64,000 nt of DNA, taken from NCBI GenBank assembly GCA_905250125.1, contig CAJNOL010000364.1, positions 1-64,000 on the forward strand. Reading direction: 5' to 3'. Position 1 is the stretch's first letter. Every line of letters starts with the position of its first letter. Position numbers and translations under genes: made by a program. Source of the DNA: Rotaria sordida (Eukaryota; Rotifera; Eurotatoria; Philodinida; Philodinidae). Of this stretch, positions 20,839 to 33,181 are shown piece by piece. The notes beneath the pieces were generated by a model. The model had not been told where the DNA came from and did no database searches. It was given only the letters and a program-made list of their open reading frames with translations.

Positions 20839-23800
20839 TTATCTAGATAAAATTCCAACGAAAATAATAAATAATAAAACTAATACAACAACACCAATCA
20901 ATATTAATTTAAATCTTAAACCACGTTGTTTATGTTCAACAGCTTTAGTTAAATGTTTATTTCCTTGTTCAATTTGAACAGCAGTATTCTCAATATTATA
21001 TTCAATTTGATCAAGAATTGTTCCCTAAAATATTATTTTAATTCATAGAAAAAAAAAATCTAACAAGAGAACATTTCTCAGTGTCAAACTCGCTTTTGTC
21101 TCAGGACTATGTGCGCCATATAGGTTTTAATGAACTGTGAATATTCTGACAAGAATTCAGGATAATAGCTTATTACTCTTGAGATACTGTATTTTTTAGC
21201 AAAATGCCGTAATCTTCCTTAGAAAAACTGAGTTTCAAATTTCGACTTGAAACTTTCCATAGAGACAGTTCTTAATGAAAATAGCTTATTGTGAAAGTTT
21301 CAGATTTTTCGATTGCGCCTATTTTGAAATAAGAATATCGAAACGCGCTGTTTTATATAAACGGCGTGGAAAAAACATGTTTTTACCATAGCCGTATCTA
21401 AGAATAGAAACAATCAAAAGATCTGAAACTTTTATAATAAACTATTCTCATTAAGACTTGTCTCTATGCAAAGTTTCAAGTCGAAATCTGAAACACAATT
21501 TTCCTGACCGGGATTTCGGCATTCTGCTAAAAACTACAGTATTTCAGCAATAATTATCTATTAATCTGAACTCTTTTCAAAATATTCATAGCTCATTAGA
21601 ACATACACCATGCACATAGTCTTGATTTTACACTTAGAAATATGCTCTTGTAAATCTTACTTGATTAGAAATAAGTGCTGCTATATCACGAAATATTTCA
21701 TTAACATCTTCAATGGATTTTAATACTTCACGAATTTCTTTATCACGTTTTTCTAAAAATTCAACATTTTGTGATGTTAATTGTAATTGATCTTCGGAAG
21801 TTAACTAAATGCAATAAAATATTAAATAAATAAATAAAAACATTATTATTTTATTATTATTTTTTTACAGATATCTGATCGAAATTTTTATCAGGATCAT
21901 TCTGATCACCAAATGGATTCGAATGCATATCGATTTCAAGATCAGGCATAATACGATTGAAATTCTCTTTTCGAGATTTCAATTCTAAAAAATAAGAATA
22001 AGAACAAGATACAATTTATATATAAAAATGAGATAAAAATTCTTCTCCATATATGTAGAATCTCTATTGCAAAAGTCTTTAGACGAAATTTATTTTTCAT
22101 TGAAAGTCAAATAAATGTTTCTTCTTGATATTTCTTTTTCTGTTTCTATTGCTATATTTCTGCTTTTTTTTTCAAACATAGTAAGAAAATGCGAAACGCA
22201 TTTCAACTTACGGTATGTTTTTCTTGAATAACAATCAAGATTAAACCGAAAAACCAGTAACATTTTTGTTTTCTAGAATATGCAATGTGAATTTTCTTTT
22301 TGTGCTAATACATAAACGTTTGATTAAAGCTAAGATAGTTCGCTGTTTCTATTCATGCAAAGCTCTGCCTATAGAGTTTTCTATCTAATGGGTTCTATAA
22401 TAAAATTTCATATACATATACTATGATGGCAAGGTTTATACAAAACTAGAACGCGACAGTTTCCAGATTCTAGAGTTTTCTACGGTCTTTTCTTAGAAAT
22501 TTGAAAGTATCACATTACCGACAAAAGTCGATTTTTCATAAAATTTCGTATTTTTATGGTTTTTGTAATGCTTTTAACTTTTTAAGAGAAAGGTTCTAGA
22601 ACATACGGCAACCCCTCATTCTATTCGAAATTATGTGTTCTTTAAAATGATATTGTTAAAAAATAACTTAAACAAAGTGTTCTGGCACCTGAAAAATAAA
22701 ATGTCTGGTTTTTTTTTAGAAGTCTTGTCATCATATTTCATCTATGAAATCTTGCTATAGAATGCATTAGATAGGAAAACTCTATTGACTATTAAAATTA
22801 TTATCGAAACTTGAGCTGACTGTTTAACATTATAGAAAAAACGTTATAGTTAAACTTTGTTCCACTATCTTATCTATATATTGAACTAAAGAATAATTCT
22901 ACCAAATCACTCTTATGAACGTGTAATATTTCCATTTCAAATCTTTATTATTAATATCTATTATGATTGATAAATATAACAAACATACATATCATTTCAA
23001 CTAAAACGTTCTTTAGAAATATCATCACAGTATTAGTGATTATCAGTTTAAATCAATAACTATAAACTGTCACTATGAACTAGTATCGTCGCTGGAGGAT
23101 ACAATTGATTGATTAAATCAAAAACCAAAATGTGGCATTACATATGAAGTGGATGAGTACTATGACCAATGATTATGAGTCTTTTTTTATCATTATCTAG
23201 ATGTTGATGTATACTGTAGTAAAAAATATCAAGGGAAGAAAATTCATTTGACTTTCATTGTATAGTAGTTATGAATGAAAATTAAAGAAAATTAATTAAA
23301 ATCAGGATTGTATGTTTTTTTCTGGATATTTGTTTAGAATTTTTGTCTGGTTTACAGTTAGTTAATTGTGAGTCATCTTTTTTCAATAGCGGAAAATAGC
23401 GGCTGTAAAAGCAAAATTGGAATTTCTTTTTTTCTATTTAATCTGTAGCTTATTTTAATTGGATTTTTTGCGGTAATTTTAATTCTATAGCATGCCTCTA
23501 TAAAAATTACTTTTCATGGAGAACTGCATTTGCCAATTTTTTTCAAAATTCGTTCATTAAAGTGCAATAGACTTTTCAAATTTTTCCTACAAGTTATAAA
23601 ACAAAATTAGATTAGATAGTTTATACAATTAAACTTTGGAATATTAAAAAATATCTCATATTTTTTCAAAAATTTCAATTACAATGTCAAATTCGCGAAA
23701 AGAAAATTTTGTACAGACATTTTATCTCTATCTATTCAATGGGTTGTTTGCAATAAATCAATTTTCAGTTAGATATAAAATTTTTAACATAAATTTACAA

Positions 23801-25497
23801 TTGCAATCCGAACAAACCATTTCTTTTTATTAGTTGTTTTCAAATGATCGAAAAACGAACAAATATTTTATTTCGAAACTTTTTGAATAAGGATTATATG
23901 CAACATATTCTCAATATACTGTTTAAGAATACCTTCGAACTTTTTTGACCATTTCTGATTCTCAACGACGGTACAGCCGATCAAGCTGAAATTGTTACAT
24001 CAAAAATAAAGAGACATGTATTCGAGGAAAAAGAATTTTGAACTGGATTTCTACGGTTTTTTCCGGGAAATCCTGATTGCTTACAATGCCCATCTAACTT
24101 TGTTCGATCCGGCTGAAATTTTTAGTAGTGATACTTGGAGATATTCTCCAAAGGTAAAATCAGTGGTTTTCATTTTCAACTGTCCTACCAGACTTTACAG
24201 AATTCTGAAAACCAAAAGCCCGATTTTGGTACCAGAGCTTTACGTATTTCTCTTATAGAGACAAAAAGAAAGTGATATTTTTGTAAAAGCTTAAACTTAC
24301 CTTTGATATACAATCTTAGGTATCTTCAAAAACATTTCCAGTACAATCAGATAGAGTTTGATGGGACTCGTAATGTATCAGGATGCGACCTTATGGAAAC
24401 TAGAGTTTCTCGGAAAAAAAAGCGCAAAAATCTATTTAAAAATTTTTCTTCTCGAATATGTATCTCCTTATTTTTGATGTAAAAATTTCAACTTGATTGT
24501 TTGTACTATCTCCGAGAACCAAAAACTGTACAAAAAAAAGCGGGGTACCGTAACTGCATTTGAACTACTAGATAATACCATCCACTTAATGGCGTTTTGT
24601 CTATGTTCAATGTTGCAAAAAAACAGATCTAATTTTTTTGTAATGCTAAAGTTTACATAGACCCATCAAGAACGTTTTCTTACAGAGTAGAATTCGAACA
24701 ATAAGTGATATATCAAATTAAAGCTTATTGAAATCGAAACTTTTGTATACAAATCAGAATATCTAAAATTATTAAAAATTTCTAATCTGTAGTTCTGTTT
24801 TTTTTTCGGATTTACTATTAACACTAACTAAGTCTGTTATCATTGATATGTTTCATAGAATTGTAGACGTTCGCTTTTCAAAAATATTCTTATTGTGAAG
24901 AAAATACTTACTATGAAGATAAGTCGATTGACATTTACGAAATTTAATAGTTAAATCTTGTAAAGCACTTGCTGTAGCTTGAACAACATTGGAAGCTAAA
25001 CGTTTATCATAAACATTAACGTGTGGTTTATTTGCTTGACTTGAAAGTTGTTGAACAGATGTATGACATCCATTTAACATCTAATTGTAGAAAAAGAAAA
25101 AAAGAACGACTTATTCGAGATTATTAGAAGAAATATTTACGGCAGTAATATCTTTTGTAAGTGATTCGATTTCTTTTTCTTCACTTGAATTTTCATCAAA
25201 ATCAGGTCTTGTCAAGTGTTTGTCATGTAATTGTTGTAATTTTTTCACTAGAAAAAAAAAAAAAAACTTTTTCTTTTTTGTTTTTCTGTACTTTTATATT
25301 TTATAAACTTACTTCGACTGCGTACTTGTTCAAGTTGTAATTGTATTCGACGTTGAGAATCCATCCTAAATTAATAAATTGAAAATAAAAATGATTTGAC
25401 AAAAGAAAGATAATTACCATGATGGTGGAATGTTTTTTTCAAATTGTACAACTTCATCATCTTCATTTTGAATTAATGCCATTCGATCATCATTGGA
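20839..25497 (-). CDS. STX16: Syntaxin-16, Qa-SNARE; first exon(s) missing at the assembly gap
   Basis: Exons seen: 25497-25418, 25365-25313, 25247-25141, 25080-24912, 21984-21869, 21804-21661, 21024-20839 (855 nt, 284 residues plus stop). The order matches STX16: DDRMALIQ, PPSWMDSQ, LQQLHDKHLTRP, a helical Habc-type region with TIKFRKCQSTYL, the SNARE helix ending IFRDIAALISNQ-GTILDQIEYNIE (zero-layer Gln at the exon border), then a C-terminal membrane anchor and LSR end. STX16 works on the trans-Golgi in retrograde endosome traffic. The first visible exon starts in phase 0 at SNDDRMAL, so about 40-50 N-terminal residues of the vertebrate protein are unaccounted for. They should lie upstream, where ten N follow within 95 bp. 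Confidence 0.92.
21105..21621. repeat. Palindromic repeat element in an STX16 intron, about 517 bp
   Basis: Arms of about 250 bp: gactatgtgc at 21105 mirrors gcacatagtc at 21612, and the arm motif GACTTGAAACTTT near 21241 is mirrored near 21480. The centre lies at about 21,370 near acatgtttttacc. A related sequence occurs at 62718-62945, so it is a dispersed family rather than a one-off. Confidence 0.85.
22371..22785. mobile_element. Short element with about 63-bp terminal inverted repeats (MITE-like)
   Basis: Left end 22371-22433 and right end 22724-22785 are inverted copies (ATAGAGTTTTCTATCTAATG against the mirror of CATTAGATAGGAAAACTCTAT). The 290-bp interior has no protein. I saw no clear target-site duplication. 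It sits in the 2.9-kb STX16 intron 21985-24911. Confidence 0.7.
23945..24530. repeat. Imperfect palindrome in the STX16 intron, about 585 bp
   Basis: Left arm around 23979-24060 (TCAAGCTGAAATTGTTACATC, then a CGAGGAAAAAG block and a TTTTTTCCGGGAAA block) is mirrored by 24400-24507. Centre about 24,238. The 80-codon open frame 24016-24258 lies across the arm and is probably chance. Confidence 0.75.
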
Positions 25498-25591
25498 CTA
25501 AATAAATAATAGAAAATATTTTTATCGTTTACTTAGTTTTTTGTTTTTATTTAAATTTTATATTAAAAACAAAAGAAGTGGTGTCTATTCA

Positions 25592-25601
25592 NNNNNNNNN
25601 N
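25592..25601. other. Assembly gap (10 N)
   Basis: Ten N between STX16 and SH3BP5. Both genes are cut at it: STX16 lacks its 5' exon(s), and SH3BP5 breaks off inside exon 5. The true missing length must be larger than ten bases. Confidence 0.97.
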
Positions 25602-27366
25602 AATCATTCTTGTTAATGAACGATAAAGTTTTATTCTTTGTTGTTCATATTCTTGATACAATTTTGATTTTTCTTCATGTATTCGTTCATAATGTATTTT
25701 ATCTTGTTCAGTTTGTATAACCTTAGATAATAATATTTATATTTAATAATGTTCTTTTTTTTTGATAGAAATTTTCATATTTTACTTTCATAGTTATATG
25801 ATTAACATATTCTTGCCATGTTGTATTATCGGATTTTGATAATTTATTTTCAGCAAGAATTAAATTTTCTTTTGCTGTATGATATAATTCAACAGAATTT
25901 TGATATTCTTGTGCAGCTTTTCGAGTTTCTAATCGTGCCTAAAAAATAATCTTATTTATTTTTTTAATTAAAATTAAACAAATCAAATATTTTTAGTCAG
26001 TTGATTAAATAAGTACTAAATCAGTAAATTATTGAAATGATCAGTTAGTAATAAATCAAATTTGTTAATAGAGTTAAAGATTAAGAAATTAAATTTTCCT
26101 AACAATCAATTACATTAATGGGTAAGAGTGTAGAAATTAAAATACATTGTAATATGATTCATATGGTTTTTTTCTTCTTTTGTTTGTATCACGTAGTACA
26201 GATGTTATGCACAACATATATGTAGACACTCTTTGTTTCTATTCTTTTCTTCAATTTTAGCTTAGAGTCTATGAATAAAAACAACATAGACCTAGTACAA
26301 ATTACTCAATATGAAAGTGATGTAAGAGAAATAAATGAAAAAAAAAGAAATTAAAATATTGAGTTGACGAAACTATATTTGATAATGTTAATGAAGCAGA
26401 AACATCGATTGAAAATCAATGAAAGAACAGTTGATTAAAGATGCAGCAAAGCCAAGCTTCATGAACCTTAAAATTGAGCAAGTGTTTACCTACTATAACA
26501 TGCAGATAGTGAAAAAAAGTTACTGTTGATAAAACCTGAAGTTGATCATGATAATTATAAGATTGCAAATATTTCTCAATCGATTAAAAAGATTAGCAGA
26601 AAATCGTAGTGTTTGGTTGACTTTAATGCTGTGTAAAAAATTGCTTATAGAACGTATGCAATAAGAGACTTTATTGCTGAGAAGGAAGTCTATTATGCAA
26701 GTGCTGATCCAAAGTAATTCAAAAAATGATGCCGTCAAGGAAAAGAAGTTACGAGAAAACTCACTGAACAACAGCATGATATTAATTTCCCATAGAATAC
26801 GGTCGCATAAAGTTTTCTTCCGATCCGAACTCGACGAAGTCTCAGAGGTTCGTAGGAGACTGAGCTTTCCAGCCTAAAATCCTGGCTTCACTAAATGCAT
26901 CCAATCTGTATACTAATGATTTAAATTACAGGCAAAATCTTCTAACCTCTTCAGCTTGTTTACAAGCATCATAATATGGTCGTGCACGTTCAACACAACG
27001 ACCAAGTGTTTTTGCTAGATTAGTTAAATGTTGTTTACAATTAGTAAAACTTATTTGAAATAATTTTTGAGCATCCTAAAAAAACAAACATTTTTATTTT
27101 AATTTTATTATTAAAGAGAGAGGAAAAAGAGCAATTCTTACATCTAATTGAGTTTCAAGATTATTTATTTCACTTGTTGCAGCATTTGCACGTTCTAATT
27201 CAATCTTAAAAAGAAAAAAAAAACAGATTATACAATATATTTAATTTTGATTTATTCGAAAATGTTTTTTTTTTGTTAATACTTGTATTCGAGGATCAAG
27301 TGGTTCATCATTGATTTGATTCGAATGATTATCATTAGGTTCGATTATTTTAGGTATATCCGACAT
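25602..27366 (-). CDS. SH3BP5: SH3BP5-like Rab11 GEF, N-terminal half; 3' part lost in the gap
   Basis: Exons 27366-27283, 27204-27142, 27075-26947, 25938-25786 and 25721-25602 (cut). The 183 readable residues are almost all helical coiled coil: EPLDPRIQ, IELERANAATSEINNLETQL, LAKTLGRCVERARPYYDA, ARLETRKAAQEYQNS, TWQEYVNHITMK, ending YRSLTRMI at the N run. This follows human SH3BP5 block for block (VDPRIQ, KPYWEARR, FDSAWQEMLNHAT). Family members are coiled-coil exchange factors for Rab11 and bind JNK at mitochondria. The second half of the coiled coil and the C-terminal tail are absent from the window. The 1,008-nt intron 25939-26946 is unusually long. Confidence 0.88.
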
Positions 27367-27540
27367 ACATGAGAATTGAAAAAATGCAAAGAAATACTAT
27401 TTCTTAGGAATTCAACATAACTATATAAATATATCTAAAAGACATTAAACACATGGATGTATATCATAATAGGGAAGTATTTTCATTTAAAAAAAAGAGA
27501 AACAATCTATACTAGAGAGAGAAAAAAAATGAAGCTGAGT

Positions 27541-27546
27541 TTTATT
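27541..27546 (-). promoter_or_regulatory. AATAAA overlapping the NDUFA5 stop codon
   Basis: On the minus strand TAAATAAAA places an AATAAA hexamer starting at the last base of the stop codon, implying a very short 3' UTR if it is used. Confidence 0.45.
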
Positions 27547-28144
27547 TAAACAATAGGCCATTTCCATTGATTAGGTGGTGCTTGACTAGCAAGCGGTCCC
27601 CAAACATGATTTAAAGCCATTCGACGTGCGCACATAAGTTCATTTTCAGCCTAACAAAAATTTAAAAAAAAGATTATTTGTTTTTGCTTATGTTAATTTT
27701 ATATTATTTAAAAATAATTACTTGTACAATGACTTCTTCAATTTGACCACAATTAATTTTACGTTCGAGACGAGCAATATTTGGTTCCTAAAATTAAATT
27801 TTAATAAATAATATTTTCTTTTTCACGTTAAATTTACATTTTCGACATGTTCAAGACGTGAATTAATTATATCTTCAGTATACTTTCTATATGCTGATGT
27901 TTCAGGTATATTTTTAAGATCACGTAAAATTTTTCCATAAAGAAGTTTTAATGCCTATGAAAATAGAGAGAGAAAGAATTTACTTATGATAATTATAAAT
28001 TATAAATTTACATACATAATGTGGATCTTTGCATACAGCTAATCCAGTTATATTTGTTGTCTATAGATAAAAGAAGAAAATTTCTATTAAATAAAATGGA
28101 TTTATATTGAATTAATATACCGCTTTTAATATTTTAGATGCCAT
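27546..28144 (-). CDS. NDUFA5: NADH dehydrogenase 1 alpha subcomplex subunit 5 (complex I), five exons
   Basis: Exons 28144-28121, 28060-28016, 27954-27838, 27787-27722 and 27650-27546 give 118 residues (human 116). The line MASKILKATTNITGLAVC, LKLLYGKILRDLKNIPE, YRKYTEDIINSRLEHV, CGQIEEVIVQAENEL and final NQWKWPIV match NDUFA5 throughout, including the hallmark WKWP end. It is an accessory subunit in the peripheral arm of complex I on the matrix side of the inner mitochondrial membrane. Introns are 60-72 nt. All residues fall in expected order, so I regard it as complete. Confidence 0.95.
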
Positions 28145-31100
28145 GAAAAAATAAAAATTAATCTAAAATTTATTTTCATTGAATTAATATAATCAAAAAA
28201 GTTTTAAATGTCAAATAATAATAAAGAATCGCTTTTAATGATTCATTGAAATTTAGATAGAGATGATTAACAATGTGATCTAATGATGAGTATGAGGAGG
28301 AGATTATCGAAGAAAAACTTATCCTTTTTTTTTTTTTTTATAAATGTTACATATACGAATGATATTTAAACGATTAGATATTAAGTTCATAAATATATTT
28401 GATTTACTGTAGTATTAACTTCAAGTTTTACAAGAAATATTCAGTCTATAATAATTTGCGACAAATAAGATGATATATATCAAATAGATGACGCTACTTA
28501 TTTTATTTTTTTTTATAAAATTTTTCATATTTTATTTGAAGTAAATTAATAAATATGAAGAAATTTTATAATTTTATTAAACAAAATTTAATTTTCATGA
28601 TAAAATGCTAACAGATGGCGTTGTATAACTATCATTAATAATCATACAAAAAGGTGGTTACTATGAAGAACATTTGCTCTATGTATATAATGTAAATGTA
28701 ATTAATAGTGTGAATTGTTAAAAAATATTTTCTATAATGTTATATTTAAATTTGAGCATTGTTAAGAATAAGAACAAAATAATATCATTGACGTATACAA
28801 TAAGTAAATTATTTTTGTCAGAAACAAACTGTGCAAATATTGAATCATTTTATGTGTTAGAATAGAAATTGATTCTGTGTATCGATGATTATGAAGATAT
28901 ATCATTCTTGCGATCTTATTTAACTGAATATTTCAGTTTTGATAGCATCAATTAGAACTTTTGACAACAACAAATTTTAAGATCGGCATTTGTTTAGCAA
29001 ATGTTTCATTGTTTGGTACGGTGTGATATTAAAGTTGATACTACTCATTATAAAAAAAACATATTCCGTCTTCTGATATTATATAATGTAAGAAGATGGA
29101 ATACTTTTCGATAGTGAGGAATCCCAATTTTAAGATTTCTACATATTCACTGTAGAGTACCTATTAAACGAATATCTTACTAAAATTGAAAAATCTGATT
29201 ACCTTGTATCAGTTAACTTTATTCAAATATATACTTATGGTAAAAGATGAGTATACTCTCAAATATCCAAATCATCACGAAATTCTGCTCGTATAATATT
29301 CACTTTCAATTGGACTCATAAACATAATTTCACATACATACACCAACAACCAATAAGAACTCAATGAAAAAAGAAAAAAGATCAATATATGTTTTTCATT
29401 TATATATAGACTTCCAAATTGTTGAAACAATTGACATAAATATTAACATCTTTATTAAAAAGCTTTGAGCAGAAAATTATTTAACGGTAACATCGAAAAC
29501 CTACAAGAAAAAAACATGTCGAATGGTATTATTTTTCAATTAGCTTTCTATTCTAACAAAAAAAGTACACCATACAAAAAAAAATTGATTGAAAAAGAAT
29601 CTCTTTGATTCTGTAAAATACAGAGTGCAGATTATTAACATAATAAAGAGAGTAATTATCTTGATTGTTTCAGGATTTGATTTGTTTACACAGTCTATCT
29701 ATGTTTTGACATTTTTCTACTTATATATTATACATAACAGACATTTGAGAAAGAAACAAAAATCATGCTTTCTTTTCATTTTAGTATTAGAAAAATTTTC
29801 AAAGACAAACATATTTAAAGTTAAGATAGATCATTCTAAATTAAGAATAATCTTCTTACATTAAATGAAAATTAACTACTATTTTTATCCGATAGAGATT
29901 TATATGTCAGATTTTTATTCTGTATGATTAAAATCAATCATGAATTGCAATTTCATACTGAGCATCAAACGTATTCATAAACGTTGATTGAATAGAGAAA
30001 TCTTTGAGCTTTTCAAGGAAATAGTTTGTTTGAAAACAAAAAACTATAATTACACCTAGTGTCATTAGCTAAGATTCAGAAAAGATATGTTAGATTAAGT
30101 TTGAAACTCGATATAGTATTTTTACGATAGTTTTTCATCATCAATTCCTATTGTATTACTGCTTCTTTTTCCAAGCCATGTTCGTTATTATAGAGTTAGA
30201 AGGGTTTTTTTTATATGATTGATAATTACAAAAAAAAGCCTTTTGGTCATGATGTAAACCAATTATTTATTGTTTATACAAGTCTTACAAAAATCCAAAC
30301 AAACTCTAGTTCATTATGGTTATTATAATCTGATTGTACATAGAGGGAATAAAGACTGTGTAAATAATGTATAAGTTCATTGATTTCTTTTTTCTGAAAT
30401 ATTGGTGAATTTCAGCAATATTCATAGACAATATTTTGTACTTCAATGCTTCATTATAGTATTGTTGTGTAAAGTCTAACAAGATCATTTGATCTTTCTT
30501 AGAAAATTATAGATTGATGTAAACGTTTAGCAAATTTCAGGAAAAGTTTCACACATTTTACAGTGCCTCGCAAAAATCTCAATGCAACGATGGCAGGCAA
30601 AATAGTTCGAAACATGATTTTTGCTAATCGATTAATCCCCAAATGACAATAAAAAACTAAAAATATACATTTATATACATGAAGTTTAAAAAAAACTTTT
30701 AGTATTTGCAACTGCATTCATTGATTCCTCTGCAAGAACGTCTGTAAATGACATCAAGGTGGTATAAGATGTCAACAAACAGTTAAATAATTAATATGTA
30801 AGCATTGGGATAGAATTTAAATGGATGAAGTTTTCATAGCAACGACTATATCGTATAATTGAATTTTTTTGACAAATAATTAATACAACAAGTAAATCTG
30901 TTTTACAGTAGTACCATTGATGAGTTTTTCTGTTATCAATTTTAAAGAATGGAGAATGATGATATGTCATTATTGATCTACTTTCGTATTTTTAAAATAT
31001 ATTAAACATTATTAAATTGATATATGATTGTATAATGTAAGAAAATATCGTGCTGAAATACATCAGATAAATTTTCTGCAAGAAGAAATATTTTCCGAGT

Positions 31101-31732
31101 CAATAGTTTAATTTTCTCTAAAACGCTTTATTCACAGGTCAAAAATCTGTATATGTTAAATATAATTATCTTATTATCTATTTCTAGTAGAATACAACTC
31201 AATTACATATTCTTTATGCATATAGATATAAGAATATATGTTTATAATTGAATAGATTTTAATATATCCCATGTGTATCTAAACAATTTGAATCAAAAGA
31301 TGATTAAATAGAAGATTATTATTTTTTGAAAAATTTCAATAGCATCATTTATCTTTCTAGTAACATTAAAAAAAAAAAAACAAACTGAAATTCATTATTA
31401 TCATCAACACAATCATTCTTATTTTCTTTTTAGTAAGAATTCTATCTTCAAAAAGAGAAATCTGTTTTTAATAAAAAAAAATATTCGCTTGTGATAATAG
31501 TGCCCTCTATTAATTTATTGATATTTTTTGGAAAATATTTTATGAATCTATTTTTATTCAAAGAATAAAACGAAATTTTTCAAAATAAATTTTTAAATAT
31601 AATTAAATGAAAAATATAATTGAATTTAATGGACGTTTCTAAGTATCTGAAACTCACAATGGTTAATATGCATACATTGATTTTGTATACGACGAAATTA
31701 AAAAAATAAAAACCTGCTTTCACGTATACTAG
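28145..31732. other. 3.6-kb intergenic region, no gene recognised
   Basis: Lies between divergent NDUFA5 (-) and calaxin (+). Very AT-rich, with only short frames. A possible isolated last exon on the minus strand near 29482-29505 (reads VFDVTVK then stop after a good acceptor) has no upstream partner, so I do not call it a gene. Confidence 0.5.
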
Positions 31733-33181
31733 ATGTCGTCAGCAAAAGTTAAAGGTGGTCGATCATCGGCTCAAAATGTTGATTCATCAGGTATTCGAAA
31801 AATTCATAGTCGTCATACATGGGTAAAAATCTCTTCGTTTTTTTAATTTTAATTTTAATATTTGATTTTTTTCTTTTTTTGTTTTTCAAATGAAATCTAT
31901 AGAAATTAGAAAGTATAAGTCATGGTAAAGGACAACCAGTATCACGAAAAGCTGTTCAACATGTTATAGATGAAGTAGGAAAACGAAAGGAAAAATTTCA
32001 TTGTAAATATCTAATATTAGTTTTTTTTTGTTTGATGATATTTAAAAAAAATAACAAGAATTCTGGAAATTTTTTTAGTTTCAAAACAAGAAATTGAATC
32101 ACTTTGTACAATATTTCGTCATTTGACTAAAAGTGGTGATAAAGGTAACAATATACAAAAAAAAAAAACTAAACTTTTTTTCTTCGATGAATTTTTGTTA
32201 ATTTTTTAGAAAAAATTGATCGAAATCGTTTTCGTGATATTCTACATAATACATTTGATATGACTGATGATATTTTAATGGATAGAGGTAAAAAAAATTA
32301 AAATTAAAAAAAGTTTAATTTTTTGGTTCAGTTTTCAAAGCATTTGATCGTGATAATGATGGACAAGTAAGCATGCTTGAATGGGTTGTTGGACTTAATA
32401 CATATTTACGTGGAACATTAGATGAAAAAATTGCTTGTAAGTTATTTATTAAAAAATCAAAAATTGTTTTTTTTTCTTTTTGTATTTTAATATTTTCAGT
32501 TGCTTTTACTTGTTATTCACTTAAAGGTGAAAAACATATAACCCGTGAAGAAATTTTTCAATTACTCAAAAGTAGTGTTCTTAAAGTATGTAAATTTTCT
32601 TTTTTGATATTATTGATGAAATAATAAATATATATTTTTTTTTCTCTAGCAAGCTGGTGATGAAGATCCAGATGAAAGTATTAAAGAATTAGTTGAAATA
32701 ACATTAAAAAAAATGGATAAAGATCATGATAATCGTTTGGGTGATAATGATTTTTCACAATCTGTTCGTGAAGATCCTCTTCTACTTTCATGTTTTGGTC
32801 AAGTATTTGCTAATGCAAGAGTAAATATTCGATTGAATATAATTTATTTTTTTATTTTTTTCATTACATAATTTTCTTCAGATAGTCGAAGCATTTTTAC
32901 ATTTTTTTTCTGAAAATACTCATGTTAGATCACATCGTTATTAGAAAGAGCAGAAGAAAAACAAATTAGTTTTGCATAATCACACTTTAAAATAGATCTG
33001 CATGATGCATGACAAAAAAAAAATTCTTTTTTTTTTGTATTCTTATAATTATATAAGTCATCTTGTAATATACATTTAGAGAAAAGCTGATTTTGAACGA
33101 ATACTTGAACATATGTCTGAACAAGTTGTATTCGGTCAAACATTTACACAACAACAATTAGCAGCCATGTTCGATTATTAA
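31733..33181 (+). CDS. CLXN: Calaxin (EF-hand outer-dynein-arm protein), eight exons
   Basis: Exons 31733-31822, 31903-32002, 32079-32144, 32210-32287, 32332-32436, 32500-32585, 32650-32820 and 33080-33181 give 265 residues (human 211). Diagnostic stretches: [58 protein letters not shown]-hand 1 ([12 protein letters not shown], 117-128) and EF-hand 3 (198-209) keep their calcium ligands. EF-hand 2 (153-164, [12 protein letters not shown]) has lost the acidic residue at position 1 and the Asp/Asn at 3. Calaxin (EFCAB1) binds dynein on cilia and tunes beating with calcium. The N-terminus of about 60 residues and the last 30 or so are longer than in vertebrates. AATAAA at 33284 fits as poly(A) signal. 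Confidence 0.9.

Noticed and set aside
24016-24258. 80-codon open frame
   Set aside because: Lies across a palindrome arm, has no family match and no splice or codon support.
29482-29505. Possible last exon on the minus strand reading VFDVTVK then stop
   Set aside because: A good acceptor and stop, but no upstream exon with a matching donor could be found; too short to stand alone.
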